From positions 1 through 34,310 of the forward strand of contig JAOAPH010000097.1 of NCBI GenBank assembly GCA_025462835.1: a stretch of DNA of 34,310 bases, given 5' to 3'. The translations under genes were made by a program, and so were the position numbers. Under the pieces are notes generated by a model. The model was not told where the DNA came from. It saw nothing but the letters and a program-made list of their open reading frames with translations, and made no database searches. Position 1 is the first letter of the stretch; every line of letters begins with the position of its first letter. This DNA comes from Candidatus Angelobacter sp. GTDB taxonomy: Bacteria; Acidobacteriota; Terriglobia; Terriglobales; Acidobacteriaceae. Positions 23,620-31,546 of the stretch are shown one piece after another.

Positions 23620-25035
23620 ATGTCTACAACTTCCAACACGCTTTTCCGCAAGTTGCCTTCGGTGGATGAAGTCTTGCGACTGCCGGGGATACCGGAACTC
23701 GCAGCACGCGAGTCAGCTTCGGCAAGCGCGATTGCGGATGCTGCGCGGGCGGTGCTGGATCGCCTTCGCGAGGAGATTGCCGCGGGCCATTTGAAGCAGG
23801 CGGCAGTCGAAATCGCGGTTAGCGGGATTGCAGTTGCGGTGGAGCAGCATCTTCGGCAGTCGCTCACGCCATCGCTGAAGGCGGTGATCAATGCAACCGG
23901 TGTGATCCTGCACACGAATCTTGGTCGTGCGCCGCTGTCGGAAGCAGCAATCAAGCATATCGGCGAGATCGCTCGCGGATATTCGAATCTTGAGTTTGAT
24001 GTTGAGACGGGCGAACGCGGTAAGCGCGATGTCCATGTGCAGGGGTTGTTTGCGCGGTTGCTCAATGTTGACAGCCAGTTTGATGTGCAGACGGTTGTGG
24101 TCAACAACTGCGCGGCGGCGGTGATGCTGGCGTTGAATTCGCTGGCTGAGGGTGGAGAAGTCATCGTCTCGCGTGGGGAACTGGTGGAGATCGGCGGCAG
24201 CTTCCGCGTGCCGGAGGTGATGGCAAAATCGCAGGCGATCCTGCGCGAGGTAGGGACAACGAACCGCACGCGCATCGCCGATTACGAAAATGCGATCAAT
24301 GAGAAGACGCGGTTGCTGTTACGGGTGCATCGGTCGAATTTTGCGATTGTTGGATTTACGGAGCAGCCGTCTATCGCTGAACTGGTGGCGCTGGGGCGAA
24401 ACCACAAGATCCCCGTATTAGAGGATCTGGGCAATGGAGCGTTGATCGATCTGCGCGCGCTGGGCGTGAATGAAAGCGGAGTTGCGGAGAGCATACGCGC
24501 GGGTGTGGACGTGATCACGTATAGCGGCGACAAGCTTCTCGGCGGCCCGCAAGCGGGGATGCTCAGCGGCCGCGCCGACCTGATCGCGAAGATCCGTTCC
24601 AATCCCATGTTCCGCGCGTTGCGTGTGGACAAACTCACTTATGCGGCGCTTGAGGCCACGCTGATGGACTACTTGCGCGGCAATCATGATGCGATCCCTG
24701 TGGTGCGCATGATCCGCTCGAGCGCGGAGGAGATTCGGGTGCGCGCGGAAGCATTGTCCAAGGTGGTGGGGAAGCCACCCAAATTGTTGGCTGGAGTAGT
24801 CGCGGGCGAGTCGATCATCGGGGGCGGAACCGCGCCGACTGCAGTGTTGCCAACCTTTCTTGTGTCCGTTACCAGCGAAAAATACAGTGCGGATGAATTG
24901 CAGGCGCGGCTCCGTGCCAATCACGTGCCTATTGTCGGCCGGGTTGAAGAGGGCTTCGTGCTCCTGGACCTGCGGACCGTCTTTCCGGAGCAGGATCGCA
25001 TCATCGCCGAAGCACTTATAGCGATTTCAGGGTAA
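23620..25035 (+). CDS. selA: L-seryl-tRNA(Sec) selenium transferase
   Basis: SelA converts Ser-tRNA(Sec) to Sec-tRNA using selenophosphate and PLP. ATG 23620 gives 471 residues and aligns with the known N-terminus (SNTLFRKLPSVDEVL). AGGTGG lies upstream. An earlier in-frame ATG at 23590 is inside recG and unlikely. Signature blocks are VINATGVILHTNLGRAPLS, VVNNCAAAVMLAL, VSRGELVEIGGSFRVP, VGTTNRTRI, EDLGNGALIDL, PLP Lys305 in YSGDKLLGGPQAG, and VDKLTYAALEATL. No selB, selC or selD is in the window. The recG-selA gap is 7 bases, and the next gene overlaps the stop codon. Confidence 0.94.
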   Translation: MSTTSNTLFRKLPSVDEVLRLPGIPELAARESASASAIADAARAVLDRLREEIAAGHLKQAAVEIAVSGIAVAVEQHLRQSLTPSLKAVINATGVILHTNLGRAPLSEAAIKHIGEIARGYSNLEFDVETGERGKRDVHVQGLFARLLNVDSQFDVQTVVVNNCAAAVMLALNSLAEGGEVIVSRGELVEIGGSFRVPEVMAKSQAILREVGTTNRTRIADYENAINEKTRLLLRVHRSNFAIVGFTEQPSIAELVALGRNHKIPVLEDLGNGALIDLRALGVNESGVAESIRAGVDVITYSGDKLLGGPQAGMLSGRADLIAKIRSNPMFRALRVDKLTYAALEATLMDYLRGNHDAIPVVRMIRSSAEEIRVRAEALSKVVGKPPKLLAGVVAGESIIGGGTAPTAVLPTFLVSVTSEKYSADELQARLRANHVPIVGRVEEGFVLLDLRTVFPEQDRIIAEALIAISG

Positions 25036-25565
25036 TGGCGACCGTCTACACGCTTGGACATTCTACCCGCGAGCTGGCCGACTTTTCCGCTGTACTGCAA
25101 GCACATGAGATCCAAGTCTTAGTGGATATCCGCGCGTTTCCCATGTCGAAGCGGCTGCCGCATTTCAATCGCGAGCGGTTGGAATTATGGTTGCCGGAGA
25201 TCGGCATCGAGTATCGCTGGATGCAGGAGCTTGGCGGGAGACGCAAGAAAATCCTGACCGAATCGCCGAACATCGCCCTGCGCAATGACTCTTTTCGTAA
25301 TTATGCGGATTACATGCTGACGGAAGAGTTTCAGTCGGCGGCGGGAGCGGTGGCGGAAGTTGCGGAGTCACACAAGGTGGCAATCATGTGTGCGGAGCGG
25401 ATGTATTTCCAGTGTCACAGGATGCTGGTGTCGGATTACTTAACGGCGCACGGGCATCACGTGTTGCACATCGAGAACGAGAAGCGTCCGCGCGAACACA
25501 AGATGATGGACGAGGCGCGGGTGGTGGAGGGGAAATTGATCTATCGGGGAGATCGGCTGCTTTGA
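25035..25565 (+). CDS. DUF488 domain protein
   Basis: ATG 25035 overlaps the selA stop (TAATG), implying coupled translation. The 176-residue protein has the DUF488 pattern: TLGHSTREL at the start, VLVDIRAFPMSKRLPHFN, WMQELGGRR, then IMCAERMYFQCHRMLVSDYL and VLHIENE. The CAE...CHR motif near residue 118 is the conserved centre of the family. The biochemical role is unknown. Pairing with selA may be only operonic convenience; the Cys and His residues could suggest a redox or metal role, but I do not claim one. Confidence 0.85.
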   Translation: MATVYTLGHSTRELADFSAVLQAHEIQVLVDIRAFPMSKRLPHFNRERLELWLPEIGIEYRWMQELGGRRKKILTESPNIALRNDSFRNYADYMLTEEFQSAAGAVAEVAESHKVAIMCAERMYFQCHRMLVSDYLTAHGHHVLHIENEKRPREHKMMDEARVVEGKLIYRGDRLL

Positions 25566-25586
25566 ATCACAATCTTGAGTACCTCA

Positions 25587-25638
25587 GGCTAAAGCCCGTC
25601 CGAAGGAGCGGCGTTTTCGGCACGGCTGAAGCCGTGCC
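25587..25638. repeat. GGCTAAAGCC element plus GGCACGGC hairpin
   Basis: GGCTAAAGCC (25587-25596) matches the element at 16666. A perfect 8-bp hairpin follows, GGCACGGC (25619-25626), TGAA, GCCGTGCC (25631-25638), then CTTTC. It separates the DUF488 gene from acpS. Confidence 0.75.
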
Positions 25639-25721
25639 CTTTCAAATCAAGTCTCACCAAAGCAAGCCCAATCATTCCCGCCGGATTGCGCTCGAGCATG
25701 ATACGTTTATCATTCTTTCGG

Positions 25722-26108
25722 ATGGCCATCGTCGGTACAGGCATTGATATTACCGAAGTCCCGCGCATCGCGGCGTCAATTGCGCGCTTTGGCGAGCGCT
25801 TCCTTAATCGTGTATTCACCGCCAAAGAGATTGCCTATTGCAAGTCCAAATCGAAGCACGGATCGGCGCAGAGTTTTGCCGCACGGTTTGCTGCGAAGGA
25901 AGCGGCGATGAAGGCCATCGGCACCGGGCTTCGGCGCGGAGTGACATGGCACGATGTGGAAGTGGGACGCGAGCCCGGCGGACGTCCTACTATCATCTTC
26001 AGCGGCAAGGCCGCGGAGTTTGCGGCGAAGCTGGGGGCTAAGCGAGTTGCGCTGTCGCTGACTCACACTGACCAGCAGGCGATGGCGCAGGTGATCTTGG
26101 AAGACTGA
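25722..26108 (+). CDS. acpS: Holo-[acyl-carrier-protein] synthase
   Basis: AcpS transfers 4'-phosphopantetheine from CoA to the ACP serine. ATG 25722 gives 128 residues, the normal length, and starts right before the conserved IVGTGIDITEVPRI. The metal-binding Asp is in GIDITEV and the Glu in FAARFAAKEAAMKAIG. LSLTHTDQQAMAQVILE is the usual end. There is no convincing ribosome site, and an ATG 12 codons upstream is possible but not homologous. Its substrates ACP1 and ACP2 are encoded at 13872 and 14184. Its last 48 codons are repeated at 28599-28742. Confidence 0.95.
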   Translation: MAIVGTGIDITEVPRIAASIARFGERFLNRVFTAKEIAYCKSKSKHGSAQSFAARFAAKEAAMKAIGTGLRRGVTWHDVEVGREPGGRPTIIFSGKAAEFAAKLGAKRVALSLTHTDQQAMAQVILED

Positions 26109-26127
26109 ACTACTCGCCTCAGCCATC

Positions 26128-28389
26128 CTAATGCGTGTAAGTCGCCGTGAATGAGCCTCCATTGGGCTTTGCAGTGACGTTATACGTCTGCGCACCGCCA
26201 TCTGACCACGATCCGAAATTGTAAGTAACGTTGTTCAGTACCTGTGGTGTGGGTGCACTAAGACCGACATTGGAGCGAAGGACGACAGTGCGAGTAAACG
26301 GAGCCGTTTGCGTTCTCCCGTTAACAACGAGTGACAATCCTGTCGGGGCTGTCACAAAAGACAGATTCACCGTTTGAGGATTGATGCGCAGGGACGTGCT
26401 GCTGCTGAGCCCGCCAGAATCGGTTGCTGTCAGGGTCAACACTAGGTAACAGGGATACTCGTGATCAGGAGCCCTGAATGTGCCACCGGAAATCCCAGTC
26501 CAAGATTGAATGTTGTGCGAATGGCAATTCGTTGGTGTGAAGTAATCACAGTGATAAAGCACGAGTGACCAGCTCAAGCGCGATGCGGGGATGGTCCCGT
26601 CCTGCTGATCGCTGGCAGAGCCCGAGAAACTGATGTTCTGCCCAACCGACCATGTCTTCGTGCTGGAGGGGTTCGAAATCTGCGGACCGGGCGGAGTGTT
26701 TCCAGCGGAGATTGTGATTGGACTGCTGGTGCTTGATACTCCCAGACTATCGGTCACTTTCAAGCGAACTGTGTATACGCCGACATTGTTGTACGTAAAG
26801 GTCGGGTTCACAATCGTCGAGTCTCCAAATATCCCGTCGCCGTTCAGGTCCCATGAATAGGTGACGGATGTCCCATCAGGATCGTGGGAGCCGCTACCGT
26901 CAAATTGGACTGTCAGCGGGACGGGGCCGGTAGTTGGGTTTGCAGTTGCAACGGCTACCGGGGGCTGATTAGCAGCCGCATACTGAATGCGCCGAATGGT
27001 GCCGCCCTCCAAATCCGCGTAGAAGATGTCGCCATTCGGTCCGGACTCCAACATCACCGGATGAAGCGCGTTTGCCACAAATGTCTTTATGTTGCTCGGG
27101 TTCGGAAGGCCGTTTGTGCCCGGGAGCATTGCCCAGATGCAGTTTCGCGTGTGGTCCGCAAAGAAGAGCGCATTGAGGTACGTACTTGGATAGCTACTTC
27201 CGGTATAAAAGGCAATGCCGGTAATGGATGAGCTGCCGGTGGGACATGTCTCTCCCGAGACCACTTGCGAGCTGTGATTGTATGTATAGTAGGGCGCGGT
27301 CACCGAGCCCGGACTGTTGTAGAGCCCTTGGCAAATATTCAGGCTGGCGCTTTGATATCCGCTTTGAATGTTTGCCCCCTCATAGCAGGGCCATCCAAAA
27401 TTAGTGAGTGAACCCGTGGGACTCACAATGCGGTTGATCTCCTCCCATGTATTCCAACCAACATCGCCGATCCATATTTCACTTGTGGCAGGCCTGAAAG
27501 TAAACCGAAACGGATTTCGCAGGCCTGAGGCAATGATTCGTTTCGCATTTGCATCAGGGTTGCTAAATAACGGATTGTCGGACAATGCTCCACCCGAATT
27601 GGGATCAATCCGCAGAATGGATCCGTCGAGCGAAATAGCCTCCCCCGCCGCTCGGCGCACACTTTGACTTCGGAGCGCGCCACCTTCGGCAGTGGGCGGA
27701 GTTTCCGTGCCGCCTACACCTGCTGGAGGATCGCCGCAAGGGTTCTTTGACGTCGGTGAACTCGGCGAGCCGCCGTATTGACCGTAGTCAACATTGTTGA
27801 AACTGGCGCCATCGCCAGAGCCCACGTAGAGTGCGCCGTCTGGACCGAACGCAATCGTCCCAATCGAGTGGCTGGGGAACTGTTGGCACCAATCTGTGAT
27901 CAAGGGAATCTCGTTAGGCGCACCAGTTGTGCCCGTGGGTTCCAGGCGGGATAGCCGCGCGGTTACCACACATCCGTCAGTAGTCGCACCCGGAGGAGAA
28001 GGGCAAGCATCGTTCCACTGGGGAACGGTGGTGCCGTTGGGCAGGCGGTCGTATGTATAAAGCACGTATACGTATGGACGGCCGTTCGTGAAGTTGGGAT
28101 CCAGCGCTAATCCCAGTAGTCCGCGGTCCCAGTAGTTGTCAACGGCTGCACTAAGGTCTGCAAAAAGTGTTGGTGTAGTCGCCGTGATGCTGCTGTAAAC
28201 GAAAACCCGACCGTCTTTTTGCGCAACAAAGACCCGGCCATCCGGCGCGAAGCGGAATGCCGTGGGATTACTCAGTCCGCTGAAGACCGTTGTATCTTGA
28301 AAGCCCGAAGGAAGTGTTTGTGAGGTGAGGAAGGTTTGGAACAAGAGTAGGGAGAGTAGCAATAGGAACTCGTTTCTTAAGGAAAGCAT
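26128..28389 (-). CDS. Secreted glucose/sorbosone dehydrogenase-like propeller with PKD domain
   Basis: ATG 28389 gives 753 residues with a signal peptide (residues about 1-24, RNEFLLLLSLLLFQTF core); the frame runs 20 codons further upstream without a good start. Residues about 30-430 form a PQQ-type six-bladed propeller of the GSDH family: NPTAFRFAPDGRVFVAQKDGRV, then LLGLALDPNF, FGPDGALYVGSGDG, RNPFRFTFRP, IWIGDVGWNTWEEIN. A PKD domain follows (about 445-530, with TVQFDGSGSHDPDG). A second Ig-like region and a C-terminal beta domain rich in Ser/Thr complete it. It is probably an extracellular carbohydrate-binding or oxidising protein; cofactor and substrate are not shown. It lies between the two copies of the acpS end. 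Confidence 0.82.
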   Translation of the reverse strand: MLSLRNEFLLLLSLLLFQTFLTSQTLPSGFQDTTVFSGLSNPTAFRFAPDGRVFVAQKDGRVFVYSSITATTPTLFADLSAAVDNYWDRGLLGLALDPNFTNGRPYVYVLYTYDRLPNGTTVPQWNDACPSPPGATTDGCVVTARLSRLEPTGTTGAPNEIPLITDWCQQFPSHSIGTIAFGPDGALYVGSGDGASFNNVDYGQYGGSPSSPTSKNPCGDPPAGVGGTETPPTAEGGALRSQSVRRAAGEAISLDGSILRIDPNSGGALSDNPLFSNPDANAKRIIASGLRNPFRFTFRPATSEIWIGDVGWNTWEEINRIVSPTGSLTNFGWPCYEGANIQSGYQSASLNICQGLYNSPGSVTAPYYTYNHSSQVVSGETCPTGSSSITGIAFYTGSSYPSTYLNALFFADHTRNCIWAMLPGTNGLPNPSNIKTFVANALHPVMLESGPNGDIFYADLEGGTIRRIQYAAANQPPVAVATANPTTGPVPLTVQFDGSGSHDPDGTSVTYSWDLNGDGIFGDSTIVNPTFTYNNVGVYTVRLKVTDSLGVSSTSSPITISAGNTPPGPQISNPSSTKTWSVGQNISFSGSASDQQDGTIPASRLSWSLVLYHCDYFTPTNCHSHNIQSWTGISGGTFRAPDHEYPCYLVLTLTATDSGGLSSSTSLRINPQTVNLSFVTAPTGLSLVVNGRTQTAPFTRTVVLRSNVGLSAPTPQVLNNVTYNFGSWSDGGAQTYNVTAKPNGGSFTATYTH

Positions 28390-28598
28390 GGGGAACCCAC
28401 CGAAGGCATGTAGCGCAGCAACTCTAGTTCGACAAACAACTGCCCACAAGTGAACTAAGTTCCTATGGCTATTGTTCCTGTCTGGTATGCCTATTCAGGT
28501 GATTGTTGAAATCTTGATGGGGCCGGCCTTCTCTGCCCTTCGCACTGGAAGCAGGGTTCCTGTCGTGCCGCCGGCGACGGTGGCATGGAGAGATCTAA

Positions 28599-28742
28599 GG
28601 ACGCGAGCCCGGCGGACGTCCTACCATCATCTTCAGCGGCAAGGCCGCGGAATTCGCTGCGAAGCTGGGAGCTAAGCGAGTCGCGCTGTCGCTCACGCAC
28701 ACTGACCAGCAGGCGATGGCGCAGGTGATATTGGAAGACTGA
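28599..28742 (+). pseudogene. Detached copy of the acpS 3' end (48 codons)
   Basis: These 144 bases align without gaps to acpS 25965-26108, with nine mismatches. All nine are third-position changes, so the 47 encoded residues are identical. In-frame TAA (28596-28598) lies immediately before it, and there is no start codon. Beyond the stop codon the two sequences do not match. It is a gene remnant, not a second acpS. The gap 28390-28598 to the neighbouring gene holds no other recognisable gene. Confidence 0.92.
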
Positions 28743-28769
28743 CCATCGCGGTACTCGAAAAGAAATCCA

Positions 28770-28797
28770 TTGCCACAACAGAGTTGCCGGATATACT
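28770..28797 (+). promoter_or_regulatory. Sigma-70-type promoter of the kinase gene
   Basis: TTGCCA (28770-28775) and TATACT (28792-28797), both 5/6 matches, are 16 bases apart. The start point would fall near 28803-28805, only about 5 bases before the ATG at 28809, so the transcript should be nearly leaderless. This agrees with the lack of a ribosome site. Confidence 0.6.
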
Positions 28798-28808
28798 TCG
28801 CGGCACTC

Positions 28809-31424
28809 ATGTCTTTACCCCCCGGAACAAAGCTAGGCCCGTACGAAATCATCTCTGCTGCCGGCGCCGGCGGCATGGGAGAGGTCTATAAAGCACGCGA
28901 CACCAAACTCAAACGAGATGTTGCGATCAAGGTATTGCCAGATGAATTCGCGAGCGATAGCAAACGCCTCGCCCGCTTCAAGCACGAAGCTCAGACGCTA
29001 GCCTCGCTCAACCACCCCAATATCGCCCAGATTTACGGCGTCGAAGAATCGAATGACGTCCATGCACTCGTGATGGAGTTGGTCATCGGTGATGATTTGT
29101 CACAGCGGATGGGACGCGGCGCAGTGACCCTAAAGGAGGCGCTCCCGATCGCCAAACAGATCGCCTTCGCTTTAGAAGCTAGTCACGCTAAGGGGATCAT
29201 CCATCGCGATCTGAAGCCCGGGAACATCAAAGTCTGCGCCGATGGCACTGTGAAGGTTCTCGACTTCGGATTGGCAAAGACAATGATTTCGGCCAATGCG
29301 ATGAGCGCGAACGCCGCAAATTCATCGACGGTCTCTTTCGCAACACAAGAAGGTGTCATCGTCGGAACAGCAGCGTATATGAGTCCCGAGCAAGCCACCG
29401 GCGACCCAGTCGACGAGCGCAGCGATCTGTGGGCATTTGGCGTGGTCCTGCTGGAAATGCTGTCCGGCAAGCCCGTATTCACCGGCGAGACAGTGTCCCA
29501 CGTTTTCGCTTCGATCCTCACGAGCCAACCGGACTGGACTCTTCCAACAAACACTCCGCCTGTCATTCGGAATCTGCTACGCCGATGTCTCGAAAAGGAC
29601 CGCAAACAGCGTCACGATTCGGCCGCATTGGCGCGGATTGAGATCGAAGAGGCATTAACTGCGCCATCGGGCGACGCGATGGGTGTGACTGAACCGCGCT
29701 CTTCATGGTCACGCGCGCTTCCTTGGGTGTTGACCGGCACGTTAGGCATCGCGCTGTTCACTGTGTACTTACTCTGGCCGCCCAAGCCTGAGCAAGCGAA
29801 ACTCACGCGCGTGACGCTCGCTTTGTCTAGCGCGAATTCTTTAACGATTGGAGGCGGCACGGCAATTTCTCCAGACGGCCGCACAGTGGTGTTTGTCGCC
29901 CGCGCCATTAGTGGCACAAGTATTTACGTCCGCAAGCTCGACGAGTTGGAACCGCGAGCCCTGCCTCTTACGGATGGTGCAAGAGGCCCGTTCTTTTCAC
30001 CCGACGGGCGATGGATCGCGTTTTTACGCCGCGATAATCTCGAGAAAATGCCTATATCCGGAGGGCCAGCGCAAATCGTTTGTCAGCGGAGATCGGTCTC
30101 TGGCGGACGGTGGCGACCTGATGGAATGATCATCTTTGGGCAGTGGCCGGATGCGGGTTTATGGCAGGTTTCGTCTGACGGCGGCGAACCCCGGTTAATA
30201 TCCAAGCCAAGCGGAGGAAACGGTGTACAGAGGTATCGCACACCGGAACCACTCCCCGGCGACAAAGGGATCGTGTTCACAATATTTCAGGAGGGCAGAA
30301 ACAGCATTGCGGTGCTCGCGCCTGGATCCGACAAGCCCCGGATCATCATTGAATCTGGTAGTCACCCCCGGTACTTATCTACTGGGCACCTTTTGTACAT
30401 AGCAGACAATCACCTATTCGCTGTGGCATTCGACGTTGAACATTTGCAGGTTCGTGGTACAGCTACTGTCGTAGTGGATGACGTAAACAACGGTACTGCT
30501 GACTATGACGTGTCTGCGAACGGCACGCTTGTCTACATGACATCCACTTCGCCCACTGCGTACAACATTGTCTGGAAAGATCGACACGGGGTGTCGGCAC
30601 CGATCGTTACACAACATCGTCCATATGGGTCACTGGTGCTGTCTCCAGATGGCGAACATTTCTCAGTCTCTATTTCCGACGGTTCATCACAAAACATCTG
30701 GACAGGTGGAATCGCAAATCAACCGCTCACCCGTCTCACATTTGGCAATGATGACTATTTTGGATTGTGGTCGCGGGATGGGAAACGCCTCTTCTACACC
30801 GCGGGCCAAAACGGCAGCTATAACATCTTCGCCATACCGACCGACGGAAGTGGAAAAGCCGAGAGAGTCACGCAAAGTCCCGACCCGCAGAAGGCGACAT
30901 CTATTTCGCCCAACGGCGATACTCTGTTGCTCAATGATATTGTAACCTCCACTGGAGAAGACATTTGGGAGCTTTCGCTCTCCCGTAAGGAATCCAAGCC
31001 GCTCATAAGAACACAATTCAACGAGGGTGCCGCGGTCTTCTCACCGGACGGGCACTGGATCGCATATGAATCGGATGAGTCCGGGCAAGTTGAAATATAT
31101 GTAGTGGCTTATCCTGGCCCGGGTAGCAAGCGACGAGTCTCGCTGGACGGTGGAACTCTTCCGTTGTGGGGCCACACTGGCCGTGAACTGTTCTACCAGA
31201 CAGACTCAGCCATGTTCGCAATTCCGATATTGGACAGAAATAATCTTCGGCTTGGTACACCTGTGCGGCTCTTTGCGCAAACTAATTCATCGACGGCATC
31301 TATCAGTTTGAATGACCAACGCTTTTTGATGCTAGAGAGAGTAGAAGCTAACAAGTCATTCACGCGACTCAACCTGGTTGAAAACTGGTTTGAAGACTTG
31401 AAGACGCGAGTGCCAACAAAATGA
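28809..31424 (+). CDS. Membrane Ser/Thr protein kinase with TolB/WD40-like propeller
   Basis: The 871-residue protein starts at ATG 28809; a TTG 13 codons earlier overlaps the promoter and is rejected. The kinase domain (residues about 10-270) has the glycine loop GAGGMGEVY, Lys41 in VAIKVL, Glu60, catalytic HRDLKPGN (Asp134), DFG Asp152 in VLDFGLAK, and MSPEQATG in the activation segment. A transmembrane segment at about residue 300 (WVLTGTLGIALFTVYLLW) follows. The outer part is a TolB/WD40-like beta-propeller with repeating ISPDGRTVVF, FSPDGRWIAF, FSPDGHWIAYESD units. The architecture suggests sensing by the extracytoplasmic propeller and phosphorylation in the cytoplasm. The 3' end meets a small remnant ORF. 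Confidence 0.93.
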   Translation: MSLPPGTKLGPYEIISAAGAGGMGEVYKARDTKLKRDVAIKVLPDEFASDSKRLARFKHEAQTLASLNHPNIAQIYGVEESNDVHALVMELVIGDDLSQRMGRGAVTLKEALPIAKQIAFALEASHAKGIIHRDLKPGNIKVCADGTVKVLDFGLAKTMISANAMSANAANSSTVSFATQEGVIVGTAAYMSPEQATGDPVDERSDLWAFGVVLLEMLSGKPVFTGETVSHVFASILTSQPDWTLPTNTPPVIRNLLRRCLEKDRKQRHDSAALARIEIEEALTAPSGDAMGVTEPRSSWSRALPWVLTGTLGIALFTVYLLWPPKPEQAKLTRVTLALSSANSLTIGGGTAISPDGRTVVFVARAISGTSIYVRKLDELEPRALPLTDGARGPFFSPDGRWIAFLRRDNLEKMPISGGPAQIVCQRRSVSGGRWRPDGMIIFGQWPDAGLWQVSSDGGEPRLISKPSGGNGVQRYRTPEPLPGDKGIVFTIFQEGRNSIAVLAPGSDKPRIIIESGSHPRYLSTGHLLYIADNHLFAVAFDVEHLQVRGTATVVVDDVNNGTADYDVSANGTLVYMTSTSPTAYNIVWKDRHGVSAPIVTQHRPYGSLVLSPDGEHFSVSISDGSSQNIWTGGIANQPLTRLTFGNDDYFGLWSRDGKRLFYTAGQNGSYNIFAIPTDGSGKAERVTQSPDPQKATSISPNGDTLLLNDIVTSTGEDIWELSLSRKESKPLIRTQFNEGAAVFSPDGHWIAYESDESGQVEIYVVAYPGPGSKRRVSLDGGTLPLWGHTGRELFYQTDSAMFAIPILDRNNLRLGTPVRLFAQTNSSTASISLNDQRFLMLERVEANKSFTRLNLVENWFEDLKTRVPTK

Positions 31425-31516
31425 AGGAAGCGCACATCTCGGGCGCGATAGACCTCTCCCTTCCGCCCCCCCTGACATTGGTGAGCAACTGGACGGCGGA
31501 GTTGAAGAAGCAATAA
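31421..31516 (+). pseudogene. Small ORF resembling the 3' end of a second kinase gene
   Basis: A 31-codon ORF overlaps the kinase stop (ATGA). Its end, LTLVSNWTAELKKQ, looks like the tail of the kinase before it (LNLVENWFEDLKTR) and like the C-terminal ends of acidobacterial kinase/TolB proteins. The N-terminal residues show nothing known. It is best read as a remnant of a tandem paralogue; translation as a tiny peptide cannot be excluded. Confidence 0.5.
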
Positions 31517-31546
31517 GCGTTTTTCGAAAATCACTTGCTATGATGG

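Noticed and set aside
26109-28598. Classical integrase-carrying genomic island
   Set aside because: No integrase, transposase or tRNA end is present between the repeats. Only the duplicated gene tail supports an insertion, so I keep this as a hypothesis.
28472-28675. Open frame of 67 residues over the acpS fragment
   Set aside because: It is in a different frame from the acpS homology and starts in non-conserved DNA, so it is not a gene.
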